Shown here: one piece after another, positions 1-8,204 of the stretch
Layout: each line of letters opens with the position of its first letter
Position numbering within the stretch: position 1 is the first letter of the stretch
Origin: Rickettsiales bacterium
GTDB lineage: Bacteria > Pseudomonadota > Alphaproteobacteria > Rickettsiales > Anaplasmataceae
Direction of reading: 5' to 3'
DNA length: 9,754 bases
Assembly: GCA_031284675.1 (NCBI GenBank)
Contig: JAITXQ010000071.1
Location: 1 to 9,754, forward strand
The notes under the pieces: generated by a model
What the model was told of the DNA's origin: nothing
Seen by the model: only the letters and a program-made list of their open reading frames with translations
Database searches by the model: none
Position numbers and translations under genes: made by a program

Positions 1-2
1 TT

Positions 3-362
3 AGACAACAATATGCAAATGAAACTAGCGAAGAAGAATTGGAAAGAATAATAGGTAGTGATATAATAATTAAAAAGGCATATGAAGAACTAAATAGATT
101 CAATTGGTCAGAAAAAGAATTTATAGCTTATGAGCAAGAAATAAAGCGTATTCGTGATGAAAAGGCTGTCCTCGCTCAAAAGCTTGATGATGCTAGAGAG
201 GAAGGCATTCAAATCGGCGAAGAACGAGGCATCAAAATTGGTGAGGAAAAGGGAAAAATTGAAGTTGCAAAAACAATGCTGGCTAATAATGTGGATATTA
301 ACACTATTGTTGAGTGTACTGGTCTTTCCATTAGTGAAATTGAAGAATTAGGGTCAAGTTGA
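3..362 (+). CDS. Rpn family PD-(D/E)XK nuclease / putative transposase, C-terminal part (5' end outside window)
   Basis: The frame is open from the first bases of the window to a TGA at 360-362, giving about 119 codons of C-terminal sequence. A TTG at 39 is only an internal Leu codon: the frame continues upstream as RQQYANETSEEEL, so the true start is outside. The visible part is highly charged and helical (IKKAYEELNRFNWSEKEF, then EQEIKRIRDEKAVLAQKLDDA), followed by Gly-Glu repeats (GIQIGEERGIKIGEEKG) and a terminal module, AKTMLANNVDINTIVECTG-LSISEIEEL. This tail layout (repeats, then 'A..ML..G.D...I...TGLS..EI..L') is typical of Rpn/YhgA-like recombination-promoting nucleases, once called PDDEXK transposases, which are multicopy in Wolbachia. 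The catalytic PD-(D/E)XK domain is N-terminal and not visible, so whether the gene is intact cannot be judged. It is separated from clpB by 280 bp and is probably unrelated to it in function. Confidence 0.8.
   Translation, partial: RQQYANETSEEELERIIGSDIIIKKAYEELNRFNWSEKEFIAYEQEIKRIRDEKAVLAQKLDDAREEGIQIGEERGIKIGEEKGKIEVAKTMLANNVDINTIVECTGLSISEIEELGSS
204..251 (+). repeat. two imperfect 24-bp in-frame tandem units
   Basis: Units 204-227 and 228-251 encode GIQIGEER and GIKIGEEK. They differ mainly at codon third positions (ATT/ATC, ATC/ATT, GGC/GGT, GAA/GAG), and a partial third unit (GKIE) follows. The Gly-Glu repeat just before the C-terminal helix module is a usual length-variable segment in Rpn-family proteins. 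The silent differences suggest an old duplication rather than recent slippage. Confidence 0.6.
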
Positions 363-445
363 GGGATCAGAAAGAACTATTTTAAACATTCAGCGATAAA
401 TCTAATAATTTATAGATCTTTCTAAAGAAGTTATCTTATTTTGTT

Positions 446-472
446 TCAACAAATGTTTTAAAACATAGTTGA
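446..472. repeat. interrupted palindrome in the clpB upstream region
   Basis: The core 453-466 (ATGTTTTAAAACAT) is a perfect 14-bp palindrome. It is flanked by complementary outer arms TCAAC (446-450) and GTTGA (468-472), separated from the core by 2 nt on the left and 1 nt on the right. The near two-fold symmetry suits a dimeric DNA-binding protein site or a cruciform/hairpin. No T-run follows, so it does not look like an intrinsic terminator for the upstream gene. Function is unknown, and AT-rich DNA yields some palindromes by chance. Confidence 0.45.
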
Positions 473-499
473 TAGAGTAAAGGATAGGAGGTTACTTGT

Positions 500-538
500 A
501 TGGTTACTATGATAGTTCCTTTTTTAAGAAAGTTTTAA
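500..538 (+). CDS. possible 12-codon leader minigene
   Basis: ATG at 500 opens a 12-codon frame (MVTMIVPFLRKF) ending in TAA at 536-538. A perfect AGGAGG (486-491) lies 8 nt upstream, a far stronger ribosome-binding site than that of any real gene in this window. The frame lies 105 bp before clpB. It could be a translated leader peptide, the remnant of a gene start, or chance. No attenuator-type terminator follows and there is no codon bias toward one amino acid. The protein-coding evidence is only the SD plus the start. Confidence 0.2.
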   Translation: MVTMIVPFLRKF

Positions 539-572
539 ATTTTTGCAGACCATAAATTTTTACCTAGCAATA

Positions 573-608
573 AGCAACTTTAGGTTTAAATTTATGAAAT
601 CAGTTGCT
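573..608 (+). other. weak stem-loop upstream of clpB
   Basis: AGCAACT (573-579) and AGTTGCT (602-608) are perfectly complementary, giving a 7-bp stem with a 22-nt AT-rich loop. A second copy of the left arm, TAGCAA (565-570), can also pair with TTGCTA (604-609), so two alternative pairings share the same right arm. If transcription starts upstream, this could be a switchable structure in the clpB leader. The stem is short and nothing else supports a function. Confidence 0.25.
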
Positions 609-613
609 ATATA
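585..613 (+). promoter_or_regulatory. possible sigma70-type promoter for clpB
   Basis: TTTAAA (585-590) matches TTGACA at 4 of 6 positions. TATATA (608-613), 17 bp downstream, matches TATAAT at 4 of 6. The predicted start near 620 would leave a leader of about 20 nt before the GTG at 643. In AT-rich DNA such matches are frequent, so this is weak. No good heat-shock (RpoH-type) promoter was found by eye, although clpB is usually heat-inducible. Confidence 0.2.
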
Positions 614-642
614 CATCAGCAAGTATGAATTGAACTTATATT

Positions 643-3204
643 GTGGACTTAAATAAATTTACCGAAAAAGCAAAAAGCCTAATTCAAAGTGCTCAGATGA
701 AAGCATTGGGAGCAGGGCATCAGATTTTTGTGCCTGAGCATTTACTAAGAGCGATGCTTGAAGATGAATCAGGTTTAGTTCAGGATTTGATAAGCGCTTG
801 TGGCGGAAATACGCAAAATATTTCCGATGCTGTAAGTAATGCAATAAAAAAGTTGCCAGTAATTGAAGGTCCAGGAAGTGGTGGCCTTCAACTTTCAAGA
901 GAAATAGCAAAAGTTTTTGAAGATTCAATTGGTATTGCTAGGAAGAATAAAGATTCATTTGTCACCGTTGAGCGTTTACTGCAGGGTGTAGCTGCACAGA
1001 AGGATGATACTGTAGGCAAAATTCTAGCAGAGAACGGTGTGGCTCCACAAAAATTAAATTCAGTTGTGACAGAAATGAGGAAAGGTAGAAGTGCAGACTC
1101 ACCAAATAGTGAAGAAAAATTAAACGCGGTAAAGAAATATACAAAAGATATTACAGAGCTTGCTATGCAAGGTAAGATCGATCCTGTAATTGGTCGTGAT
1201 GAAGAGATCAGAAGAACTATGCAGGTATCACTTAGACGGACAAAAAATAATCCAGTGTTGATAGGTGAGCCTGGTGTTGGAAAAACTGCAATAGTTGAGG
1301 GGCTTGCAAATAGAATTGTTGTAAACGATGTGCCACTTGGTTTGCGTGATGCAAAAGTCTTAGCTTTGGATCTTGGAGCACTAATCGCTGGCACTAAGTT
1401 TAGAGGAGAATTTGAAGAAAGGTTAAAAGCAGTTGTTAATGAAATTTCAAAAGCAGAGGGAAAAGTTACCTTGTTTATAGATGAGCTTCATACTTTAGTT
1501 GGAGCAGGAGCAACAAGTGGTGCAATGGATGCTTCAAATCTGCTGAAGCCTGCTCTTGCACGTGGAGAAATTCGCTGTATAGGAGCCACAACTTTAGATG
1601 AATATCGTGAACATATAGAAAAAGATCCCGCACTTGCAAGGCGTTTTCAGCCTGTGTTTATTTCTCAACCAACTGAAACTGATACCATTTCTATACTAAG
1701 AGGTTTGAAGGAAAGATATGAGGTGCATCATGGAATAAGAATTACAGACGGTGCAATAATTGCTGCTGCAACATTATCCAACAGATATATAACAGATAGG
1801 TTTTTGCCTGATAAAGCGATTGATTTGATTGATGAAGCGGCAAGCAAGGTAAGAATTGAAATGGATAGTAAACCTGAAGTTATTGATGAACTTGAGAGAA
1901 AGATTATACAGCTAAAAATTGAGTCAGAAGCTTTGAAAAAAGAAAATGATGAAAATTCTAAACAGCGTTTAAAAAAAATAAATGAGGAGATCGAAAGCCT
2001 AAATAGTAAATTTGCTGATTTAAACAGTAAATGGCAGATGGAGCAGAATAAAATAGCTAAAATACAGAATACTGCTGAAAATTTAGATAACGCTAGAAAA
2101 GAGTTGGAATTAGCTCAGCGGAGTGGAAATTTAGGAAGGGCAGGGGAATTGATGTATGGTGTGATTCCTCAGCTTGAGAATGAATTAAAAAATCAGGAGA
2201 AGATTACTGATAGTTTCTTAAAGAAAGAAGTGACTGGAGATGACATTGCAAACATTGTTTCAAAGTGGACGGGAATTCCAGTCGATAACATGATGCACAG
2301 TGAAAAGGAAAAACTCCTTAACATGGAGAATGAAATAGGAAAAAGAGTAATAGGGCAAAAAGATGCAATAGAGGCGATAAGTAATGCAGTTAGGCGCTCT
2401 CGCTCTGGGGTGCAAGATACCAACAGGCCTTTTGGTTCATTTTTATTTTTAGGTCCAACTGGAGTTGGAAAAACGGAACTTGCGAAAGCCCTTGCTGAAT
2501 TTCTGTTTGATGATCAATCAGCACTTTTACGTTTTGATATGTCAGAATACATGGAAAAACACTCTGTTTCAAAGCTAATTGGTGCGCCTCCGGGATATGT
2601 TGGCTATGAGCAAGGTGGAAGATTAACTGAAGCGATAAGAAGAAGGCCATATCAGGTTATTCTGTTTGATGAAGTGGAAAAGGCCCATTCGGACATATTT
2701 AATTTATTGTTACAAATCTTGGATGAAGGAAGACTCACTGATAGCCATGGCAAATTAGTTGATTTTCGCAATACCATACTGATCTTAACTTCTAATCTTG
2801 GTGCTGAGATAATGCTTAAAGGGAATGTTGATTCTGTAAGAAATGAAGTGATGCAAATAGTTAAGTCGGCATTCCGTCCAGAATTTTTAAACAGACTGGA
2901 TGAAATTATTACATTCCACAATTTGACCAGAGATGATATTTACAAAATTATAGATGTTCAATTTTCTTATTTACAAAAAACACTTGCTAAGCGTAAACTA
3001 AGTATAAGTTTGTCACAGGAAGCTAAAGAACTAATAGCGCAAATTGGCTATGACTCTGAATATGGAGCAAGGCCCCTAAAAAGGGCTATACAAGAGTGTA
3101 TTCAAAACAATCTAGCTAAGTTAGTTTTATCAGGAGAAGTAGTAGAAAATGATGAACTAATAGTGTACGCTCTTAGTAATGAAATCTTAGTTAAAAAGAT
3201 TTAA
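643..3204 (+). CDS. clpB: ATP-dependent chaperone/disaggregase ClpB
   Basis: Cytosolic Hsp100 AAA+ disaggregase that works with DnaK/DnaJ/GrpE to pull polypeptides out of aggregates. The 853 codons are full length for the family. Domains in order: Clp N-domain, two repeats (~1-150); NBD1 with Walker A GEPGVGKT (208-215), Walker B LFIDE (277-281) and arginine fingers R333/R334; middle coiled-coil domain (~407-525, rich in Lys/Glu/Leu); NBD2 with Walker A GPTGVGKT (604-611), Walker B ILFDE (D676, E677) and R751 in EFLNRLDE; C-terminal D2-small domain. Pore loops are KFRGEFEER (Phe253 where Tyr is common) and GYVGYEQGG (651-659). All catalytic residues are present, so it should be active. The start is GTG: a TGA at 631-633 closes the frame upstream, leaving only GTG 643 or ATT 640. 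No clear SD is seen. The next gene follows closely downstream. Confidence 0.97.
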   Translation: MDLNKFTEKAKSLIQSAQMKALGAGHQIFVPEHLLRAMLEDESGLVQDLISACGGNTQNISDAVSNAIKKLPVIEGPGSGGLQLSREIAKVFEDSIGIARKNKDSFVTVERLLQGVAAQKDDTVGKILAENGVAPQKLNSVVTEMRKGRSADSPNSEEKLNAVKKYTKDITELAMQGKIDPVIGRDEEIRRTMQVSLRRTKNNPVLIGEPGVGKTAIVEGLANRIVVNDVPLGLRDAKVLALDLGALIAGTKFRGEFEERLKAVVNEISKAEGKVTLFIDELHTLVGAGATSGAMDASNLLKPALARGEIRCIGATTLDEYREHIEKDPALARRFQPVFISQPTETDTISILRGLKERYEVHHGIRITDGAIIAAATLSNRYITDRFLPDKAIDLIDEAASKVRIEMDSKPEVIDELERKIIQLKIESEALKKENDENSKQRLKKINEEIESLNSKFADLNSKWQMEQNKIAKIQNTAENLDNARKELELAQRSGNLGRAGELMYGVIPQLENELKNQEKITDSFLKKEVTGDDIANIVSKWTGIPVDNMMHSEKEKLLNMENEIGKRVIGQKDAIEAISNAVRRSRSGVQDTNRPFGSFLFLGPTGVGKTELAKALAEFLFDDQSALLRFDMSEYMEKHSVSKLIGAPPGYVGYEQGGRLTEAIRRRPYQVILFDEVEKAHSDIFNLLLQILDEGRLTDSHGKLVDFRNTILILTSNLGAEIMLKGNVDSVRNEVMQIVKSAFRPEFLNRLDEIITFHNLTRDDIYKIIDVQFSYLQKTLAKRKLSISLSQEAKELIAQIGYDSEYGARPLKRAIQECIQNNLAKLVLSGEVVENDELIVYALSNEILVKKI

Positions 3205-3231
3205 ATTCACTATGTATTTTTGTTTGAAAAA

Positions 3232-6200
3232 ATGTGTGTAGATCATAACGTTGACACTGAGTCCTTATTTAAGCTAGCTGATCAAGAAAATCAGAAAGGA
3301 AAAGAAAGGATTAAAGAATTTATTAAATATTTTTATAATTTTGTCTATAATAGCGACTTAAAGGTCAATGATAAATTCCTTTTATACATTGTAGAAGATG
3401 CATACGACTTTGTTCTCAAAAAGAAAAAAGAAGAAAGTAAATTAATGGTAAGTAATGTAAATGATATACCAGGAATAGAAGGCGATTTTACTGTTATTAA
3501 GATAGCAAACGACGATATGCCATTTTTAGTTGACTCTGTTATTGCAACTATTAAGTCACACGATTTAACCATATGCTATTATAGCAACAGCATAATTAAC
3601 ATAAAAAGAAAAGACGGCCTAATTGATGAGATTTATCCTTTGGAAGAAAGTAATGGAATCAAGGAGTCGGTTATATATGTAATTATCAAAGGCATAAGTG
3701 ACAGTTTTGTTAATACATTAAAAGAATCTCTACAGAAAACGCTGAAAGCGGTTGGTTGTGTTGTGGAAGATTGGCACTTAATGCTCAAGAAGCTTGATGA
3801 AGCAAAGAGCGAGCAAAAAGACTTCCTCAATTGGCTAAAAAACAATAATTTTGTATTTTTAGGTTATCAAGAATGCACCGCAAATCAGGATGGAAAATTC
3901 ATTGCTGTTAGCAAGGAGAATCTTGGTTTGATGAGAGCAAGTGAAGAGTATCAAAATGTATTGATTCCTTATGTGGACCTTAATCATTTATACATATTGA
4001 GGTCAGATCTGGTCTCAATAGTTCACCGCCGTACATATATGAATTGTATAGGAATAAATGAGCTTGATAATCAAGGAGAATTAATAAAAGAAAGACGTTT
4101 TTTTGGACTATTTACTTCTGTAGCGGAGGTTCAAGATATTCGAACTATTCCGGTAATAAAGGATAAAGTTAAAGTTATAGAAAAAAATGCAGGATTTATA
4201 ACCGGAGGCCACAACAACAAAGCTCTAATTTCTATTTTGCAAGCATTTTCATGTGATGAATTATTCCAGTCCAATGAGGAGGAATTATTTCAAATTTGTA
4301 CTTTTATTATGTCTCTTGCAATAAGGCCAAAAGTCCGGTTGTGCTTAAGAAGCGTGGGAGCTTTTGCTAGTTGTATAGTGCTGATACCTATGCGTTATGC
4401 TAGCTCCAGGCTAATGTTCAAGATACGTGATATATTGAAGGATGAGATAAATGCAGAAAGTTCAGATATTTATAACCACCACATTATAAACGAATATGAC
4501 TTGATGAAGTTGCACGTGGTGCTAAAGATCAAGAACGCCAGCGTTCTTGATAATGAAATTTTGCGTATAGAAAACAAATTGAGAAACATTACAGAAAAGT
4601 GGGAAGATCGTTTTATAGACAACTTATATAATACTTTCAGCACTGTTGAGGATATATTCATCCGTTATTGTAAGGCATTTCCAATAAGCTATCAAGAGAG
4701 TTTCGAACCTCACGATGCATATTACGATATGAAAAAATTGGAGATAGTGAGGAAGAAGGGAGTTAGCGAGGTCGATTTAAGGCTTACTTGTGATAATCTT
4801 AATTATCAATTAAAGGTTTATACTCCAAGCAATGGAGGTCTTGAATTATCGAAAATATTAAAAATCACTAAGAATTTAGGGGCTAAGATTCTATCTCATA
4901 ATGGCTATTACATAGAAATTAACGGTGGAATATGGATACATCATTTTGTGTTGTCAAGAGTCGATGAATTAATAAACAACATTATTCTAAAAGAGCAATT
5001 TGAAATAACACTTGCGAAAGTGTTTAGAAAAGAAGTTAGAAATGACTATTTCAATAGTTTAATCATTATTGCTGGGCTGGAATGGAAAGAGGTACTCCTA
5101 GTTAGAGCATTAAGTGCTTACCTAAAGCAGATGTCATTTAACTACAACCCGGAATATATTCAAAAAGTAGTCCCAGAATATCCAAAAATAGTAAAGTATT
5201 TGATACAACTATTTCATGTAAGATTTGATCCTAACATAGATATTGATAGAGCAGAAACTATTGACATTTTCAGAGAAAAAATTGAGGAACTTCTAAAAGA
5301 AATCAGCAATGTTTCACATGATTACGTTTTGCGCTCGATATTTAACTTGATAATGGCCATTTTAAGGACCAGTTATTATCAAGATGATAAACCTTACTTA
5401 TCTACAAAATTTGACTCAAGTAAAATAAACGGTTTGCCTGATCCTTGCCCGTATCGCGAATTGTATGTTTATTCAAACCTTTTTGAGGGAATACATTTAA
5501 GAGGAGGAAAATTAGCGCGTGGTGGCTTAAGGTGGTCGGATAGGACGGAAGATTTTCGCACTGAAGTTTTGGGGCTTATGAAAGTTCAGATGACAAAAAA
5601 TGCGGTTATTGTGCCTGTTGGTGCAAAAGGTGGGTTTGTAATAAAGAAAGTTTATAAAGATAAAAATATTTTAAGAGAAAAAGGTGTTGAGTGCTATAAG
5701 GATTTTATCAGAGGAATGCTTGACATTACTGATAATATAGTTGATGGTAAAATAATTCCACCAGAGAATGTAATTAGGTATGATGAAGATGACCCATATT
5801 TGGTAGTTGCAGCAGATAAAGGCACTGCTTCATTTTCTGATTATGCTAACCAAATAGCCTCTGAGTATAATTTTTGGCTTGGCGATGCATTTGCATCTGG
5901 TGGATCAGCAGGTTATGACCACAAAAAGATAGGTATCACAGCCAGGGGTGCGTGGATTGCAGCACAGAGGCATTTTTGGAAAATGAATAAGGATATTTAT
6001 CAAGATACAACTGTCATTGGAATTGGAGATATGGCTGGCGATCTGTTTGGAAACGGTATGTTACTTTCAAAGAATATACATTTAATCGGCACATTTAACC
6101 ATATGCATATTTTTGTTGATCCAAATCCTGATGCAGAAAAGAGTTTCATAGAGCGTAAGCGTCTCTTTGAGTTACCAATTTCAACTTGGATGGATTATAA

Positions 6201-7902
6201 CAAAGATTTGATTTCTCAGGGTGGAGGAGTATTTGAGCGTAGTAGCAAGCTCATAAGCATTTCTCAAGAGATGAAAAAACGCTTTGACATTAAAGAAGAT
6301 ACGTTGTCCCCAAGTGATTTAATCAGATATCTGTTGAAAGCAGAAGTGGATTTCATATGGAATGGAGGAATTGGCACGTTTGTTAAGGCAAAGAGTGAAA
6401 GTCATGGCATGGTCGGTGACAAAGCAAACGATGAGCTAAGAGTGAATGGTAAGGATATTAGAGCTTCTATGTTTATAGAAGGCGGGAATCTTGGTTGTAC
6501 ACAGCTTGGGAGAATAGAATATGCTGAAAAAGGTGGATATATCAATGCAGATTTTGTTGATAATTCAGCCGGGGTAATATGTTCGGACCTTGAAGTTAAC
6601 ATCAAAATTGCATTTGTTTCGGCTATGAAAGCAGGAGGTATTTCTTTAGAAAAAAGGAATGAAATACTGGCCAGCATGGTAGATGAAGTTGCATCCAAGG
6701 TGCTTGAGGATCACAACAGAATTGAAACCAAAGCATTACTCCTTGAATGTTTGCAAACTAGAGAGAGATTGGAGCAGCACCACAGGTTACTGCTCAGTTT
6801 AGAGAAATCTGGGCTGTTAAACCGTAGTATAGAATTTCTTCCAGCTGATGAGGAAATAGCAAAAATGTTAACTAGTGCAGAAGGTTTCAGCTCTCCTCAG
6901 CTTTCTATTCTAATGTCTTATGCTAGAACAGCAATAAAAAATGAAATTATACATTCCGATCTTCCTGAAAAAGATCTTATATCTAGTGACTATTTGCGAG
7001 GTTATTTTCCTAAGAAAATGGTGACAGAGTTTAAGGATTCCATATTAAAACACCAACTTCGTAGAGAAATTATCTCTACTTGCATTGCAAATGACGTAGT
7101 GAATAGGATGGGTTGTATATTTATTAATAATTTAGTTGAGAATACTGGAATTAAGGCACACGAAGCAGTTAACATATATATCGTTGTTAACCATCTATAT
7201 GATTTAAATAGCCTGTGGCAGAAAATTGATGAATTGGATGGAAAGATTGATGTTAACTCATACTTGCAAATAGTGAGAAATGTGCAGAAATTTATTGGCA
7301 GAGTATCATTTTGGTTAGTAAAAAATCTTGGCAAGCTTAGCTTTGTAGAACTGGATGATGTTACAAAATTTAGGGATGCAATTGAAACTTTAGGCCAGAA
7401 CTTAACTGATGTTTTAGATGAACATCTATTAAAGGTCTATAATCATGGATTAACTTCTTTAGTAGAACTTAATATAAATAAAGATCTAGCAAAAAAAGTT
7501 GCTGACCTATGCGTTCTTGCTTATGCACTGGACGTTATATCCATTGCTGAGCAAACATCTTTGCCCATTCTTAACGCTGGTAAAATATACTTTGAGTTAA
7601 AGTCGCTGCTAAGATTCGATCTTATTAGAACAATTGCCATCAAGATGAAAAGCCGTTCTTCTTATTGGGATCGCAGCTTAGTTAATGATTTATTGGACGA
7701 TTTAAGCAATTATCATTATAAGCTAGCTGTTAAAGTCATAAAAGCTACTGATAACCCCGAAGATAAGGTTCAAACCTGGACTTGTAATGATAAAGATTAC
7801 ATAGAACGTCACAACAGTTTTTTAGATGAGATGGTTGCTTCCAAACTTGATTTAAGCAAATTAATATTTATAATCAGAAGAATTAAAGTACTTGCTTCGT
7901 AG
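3232..7902 (+). CDS. NAD-specific glutamate dehydrogenase, large (~180 kDa) class
   Basis: Oxidatively deaminates L-glutamate to 2-oxoglutarate and ammonium with NAD+, a main entry of host amino acids into the TCA cycle in bacteria with limited sugar use. The protein belongs to the large bacterial GDH family (as in Pseudomonas GdhB). The N-terminal ~690 residues form the ACT-like regulatory region. The catalytic core (~690-1200) has RGGLRWSDR (763-771), VPVGAKGGF (794-802, with K799 the probable catalytic Lys), YDHKKIGITARGAW (from 895), the nucleotide-binding GIGDMAGDLFGNG (930-942), WNGGIGT (1043-1049), EGGNLG (1083-1088) and DNSAGV (1110-1115). The C-terminal ~350 residues are helical. At 1556 residues it is slightly short for the family (~1600). 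Start: ATG 3232 is preferred; an in-frame TTG at 3220 would add four residues, and neither has a good SD. It lies 27 bp after clpB and 5 bp before the next gene, so it is probably operonic. No frameshift or missing motif was seen. Confidence 0.95.
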   Translation: MCVDHNVDTESLFKLADQENQKGKERIKEFIKYFYNFVYNSDLKVNDKFLLYIVEDAYDFVLKKKKEESKLMVSNVNDIPGIEGDFTVIKIANDDMPFLVDSVIATIKSHDLTICYYSNSIINIKRKDGLIDEIYPLEESNGIKESVIYVIIKGISDSFVNTLKESLQKTLKAVGCVVEDWHLMLKKLDEAKSEQKDFLNWLKNNNFVFLGYQECTANQDGKFIAVSKENLGLMRASEEYQNVLIPYVDLNHLYILRSDLVSIVHRRTYMNCIGINELDNQGELIKERRFFGLFTSVAEVQDIRTIPVIKDKVKVIEKNAGFITGGHNNKALISILQAFSCDELFQSNEEELFQICTFIMSLAIRPKVRLCLRSVGAFASCIVLIPMRYASSRLMFKIRDILKDEINAESSDIYNHHIINEYDLMKLHVVLKIKNASVLDNEILRIENKLRNITEKWEDRFIDNLYNTFSTVEDIFIRYCKAFPISYQESFEPHDAYYDMKKLEIVRKKGVSEVDLRLTCDNLNYQLKVYTPSNGGLELSKILKITKNLGAKILSHNGYYIEINGGIWIHHFVLSRVDELINNIILKEQFEITLAKVFRKEVRNDYFNSLIIIAGLEWKEVLLVRALSAYLKQMSFNYNPEYIQKVVPEYPKIVKYLIQLFHVRFDPNIDIDRAETIDIFREKIEELLKEISNVSHDYVLRSIFNLIMAILRTSYYQDDKPYLSTKFDSSKINGLPDPCPYRELYVYSNLFEGIHLRGGKLARGGLRWSDRTEDFRTEVLGLMKVQMTKNAVIVPVGAKGGFVIKKVYKDKNILREKGVECYKDFIRGMLDITDNIVDGKIIPPENVIRYDEDDPYLVVAADKGTASFSDYANQIASEYNFWLGDAFASGGSAGYDHKKIGITARGAWIAAQRHFWKMNKDIYQDTTVIGIGDMAGDLFGNGMLLSKNIHLIGTFNHMHIFVDPNPDAEKSFIERKRLFELPISTWMDYNKDLISQGGGVFERSSKLISISQEMKKRFDIKEDTLSPSDLIRYLLKAEVDFIWNGGIGTFVKAKSESHGMVGDKANDELRVNGKDIRASMFIEGGNLGCTQLGRIEYAEKGGYINADFVDNSAGVICSDLEVNIKIAFVSAMKAGGISLEKRNEILASMVDEVASKVLEDHNRIETKALLLECLQTRERLEQHHRLLLSLEKSGLLNRSIEFLPADEEIAKMLTSAEGFSSPQLSILMSYARTAIKNEIIHSDLPEKDLISSDYLRGYFPKKMVTEFKDSILKHQLRREIISTCIANDVVNRMGCIFINNLVENTGIKAHEAVNIYIVVNHLYDLNSLWQKIDELDGKIDVNSYLQIVRNVQKFIGRVSFWLVKNLGKLSFVELDDVTKFRDAIETLGQNLTDVLDEHLLKVYNHGLTSLVELNINKDLAKKVADLCVLAYALDVISIAEQTSLPILNAGKIYFELKSLLRFDLIRTIAIKMKSRSSYWDRSLVNDLLDDLSNYHYKLAVKVIKATDNPEDKVQTWTCNDKDYIERHNSFLDEMVASKLDLSKLIFIIRRIKVLAS
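4528..4551. repeat. perfect 11-bp inverted repeat inside the glutamate dehydrogenase gene
   Basis: ATCAAGAACGC (4528-4538) and GCGTTCTTGAT (4541-4551) are exact reverse complements separated by 2 nt, so the mRNA can form a stem of about 10 bp with a CCAG loop. The segment encodes IKNASVLD in the N-terminal ACT-like region, and the surrounding protein reads continuously. No T-run follows, so it is not a normal terminator. It may be chance, a structured mRNA element, or a trace of a small palindromic insertion. Confidence 0.7.
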
Positions 7903-7907
7903 GGAGA

Positions 7908-8204
7908 ATGTTTAATATAGGTTTTTCAGAAATTTTAGTTGTAGCTTTAGTGAGTATAATTGTTCTTGATAAAAATAAGGTGCCTATGTTCATTGACCTT
8001 ATTAAGGTTATATATAGGTATTTTATGATTATAAAGTTAAAAGCTAAAAGATTATTGAAAGATGCCGGAATTGAAGACTTATATAAAGAGTGTAATACAG
8101 AGAAAGTAAATTATATAATTGGCAAAAATGGTAAGCTTTATCCTACTTACGATATAGATAATACATCTAAAGATAATGACAGCAAAGATCCTGGTAGTAG
8201 ATGA
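7908..8204 (+). CDS. tatB: TatB-like small membrane protein with a degenerate hinge
   Basis: A 98-residue protein. Its N-terminus MFNIGFSEILVVALVSIIVL closely follows the TatB signature (MFDIGFSELLLV...VVLGP in E. coli), including Glu8 before a single membrane segment (~9-20). A short amphipathic, basic stretch follows (~27-52, with KLKAKRLLKDAG), then a polar tail rich in Asp, Asn and Ser. TatB binds twin-arginine signal peptides with TatC in the inner membrane. The odd point is that the Gly-Pro hinge after the membrane helix is replaced: LDKNKVP (20-26) stands where LGPxxLP is expected, while Pro26 is kept. The tail is also shorter than in E. coli TatB. It could be a functional divergent TatB or a decaying one; no tatA or tatC is in the window. 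ATG 7908 lies 5 bp after the upstream stop with GGGAG almost touching it, which suggests translational coupling. The 3' end overlaps pleD by 29 bp. Confidence 0.65.
   Translation: MFNIGFSEILVVALVSIIVLDKNKVPMFIDLIKVIYRYFMIIKLKAKRLLKDAGIEDLYKECNTEKVNYIIGKNGKLYPTYDIDNTSKDNDSKDPGSR

Noticed and set aside
154..351. A 65-codon forward frame overlapping the Rpn-family tail
   Set aside because: It is out of frame with the recognisable C-terminal repeat module of the nuclease gene and has no features of its own.
495..524. CTTG (495-498) followed about 19 nt later by CCTTTTT (518-524), resembling an alphaproteobacterial heat-shock (RpoH) promoter
   Set aside because: The spacing is off, the -10 match is imperfect and T-runs are common here. 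It also lies inside the candidate minigene, far from clpB.
888..1394. A 168-codon open frame on the minus strand
   Set aside because: It is antisense to the conserved clpB NBD1 region and has low-complexity Ser/Phe/Leu content typical of antisense frames of AT-rich genes. No motif was seen.
3212..3241. A 10-codon ATG frame overlapping the start of the glutamate dehydrogenase gene
   Set aside because: It has no SD, is very short and lies in the 27-bp gap and the overlap. It is most simply a chance frame.
7061..7079. GTAGAGA/TCTCTAC hairpin with a 5-nt loop inside the glutamate dehydrogenase gene
   Set aside because: A 7-bp stem in a 4.7-kb AT-rich gene is expected by chance, and nothing around it suggests a terminator or regulatory role.
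7002..7334. A 110-codon open frame on the minus strand within the glutamate dehydrogenase gene
   Set aside because: It lies wholly inside a well-supported gene on the other strand, with no recognisable domain.
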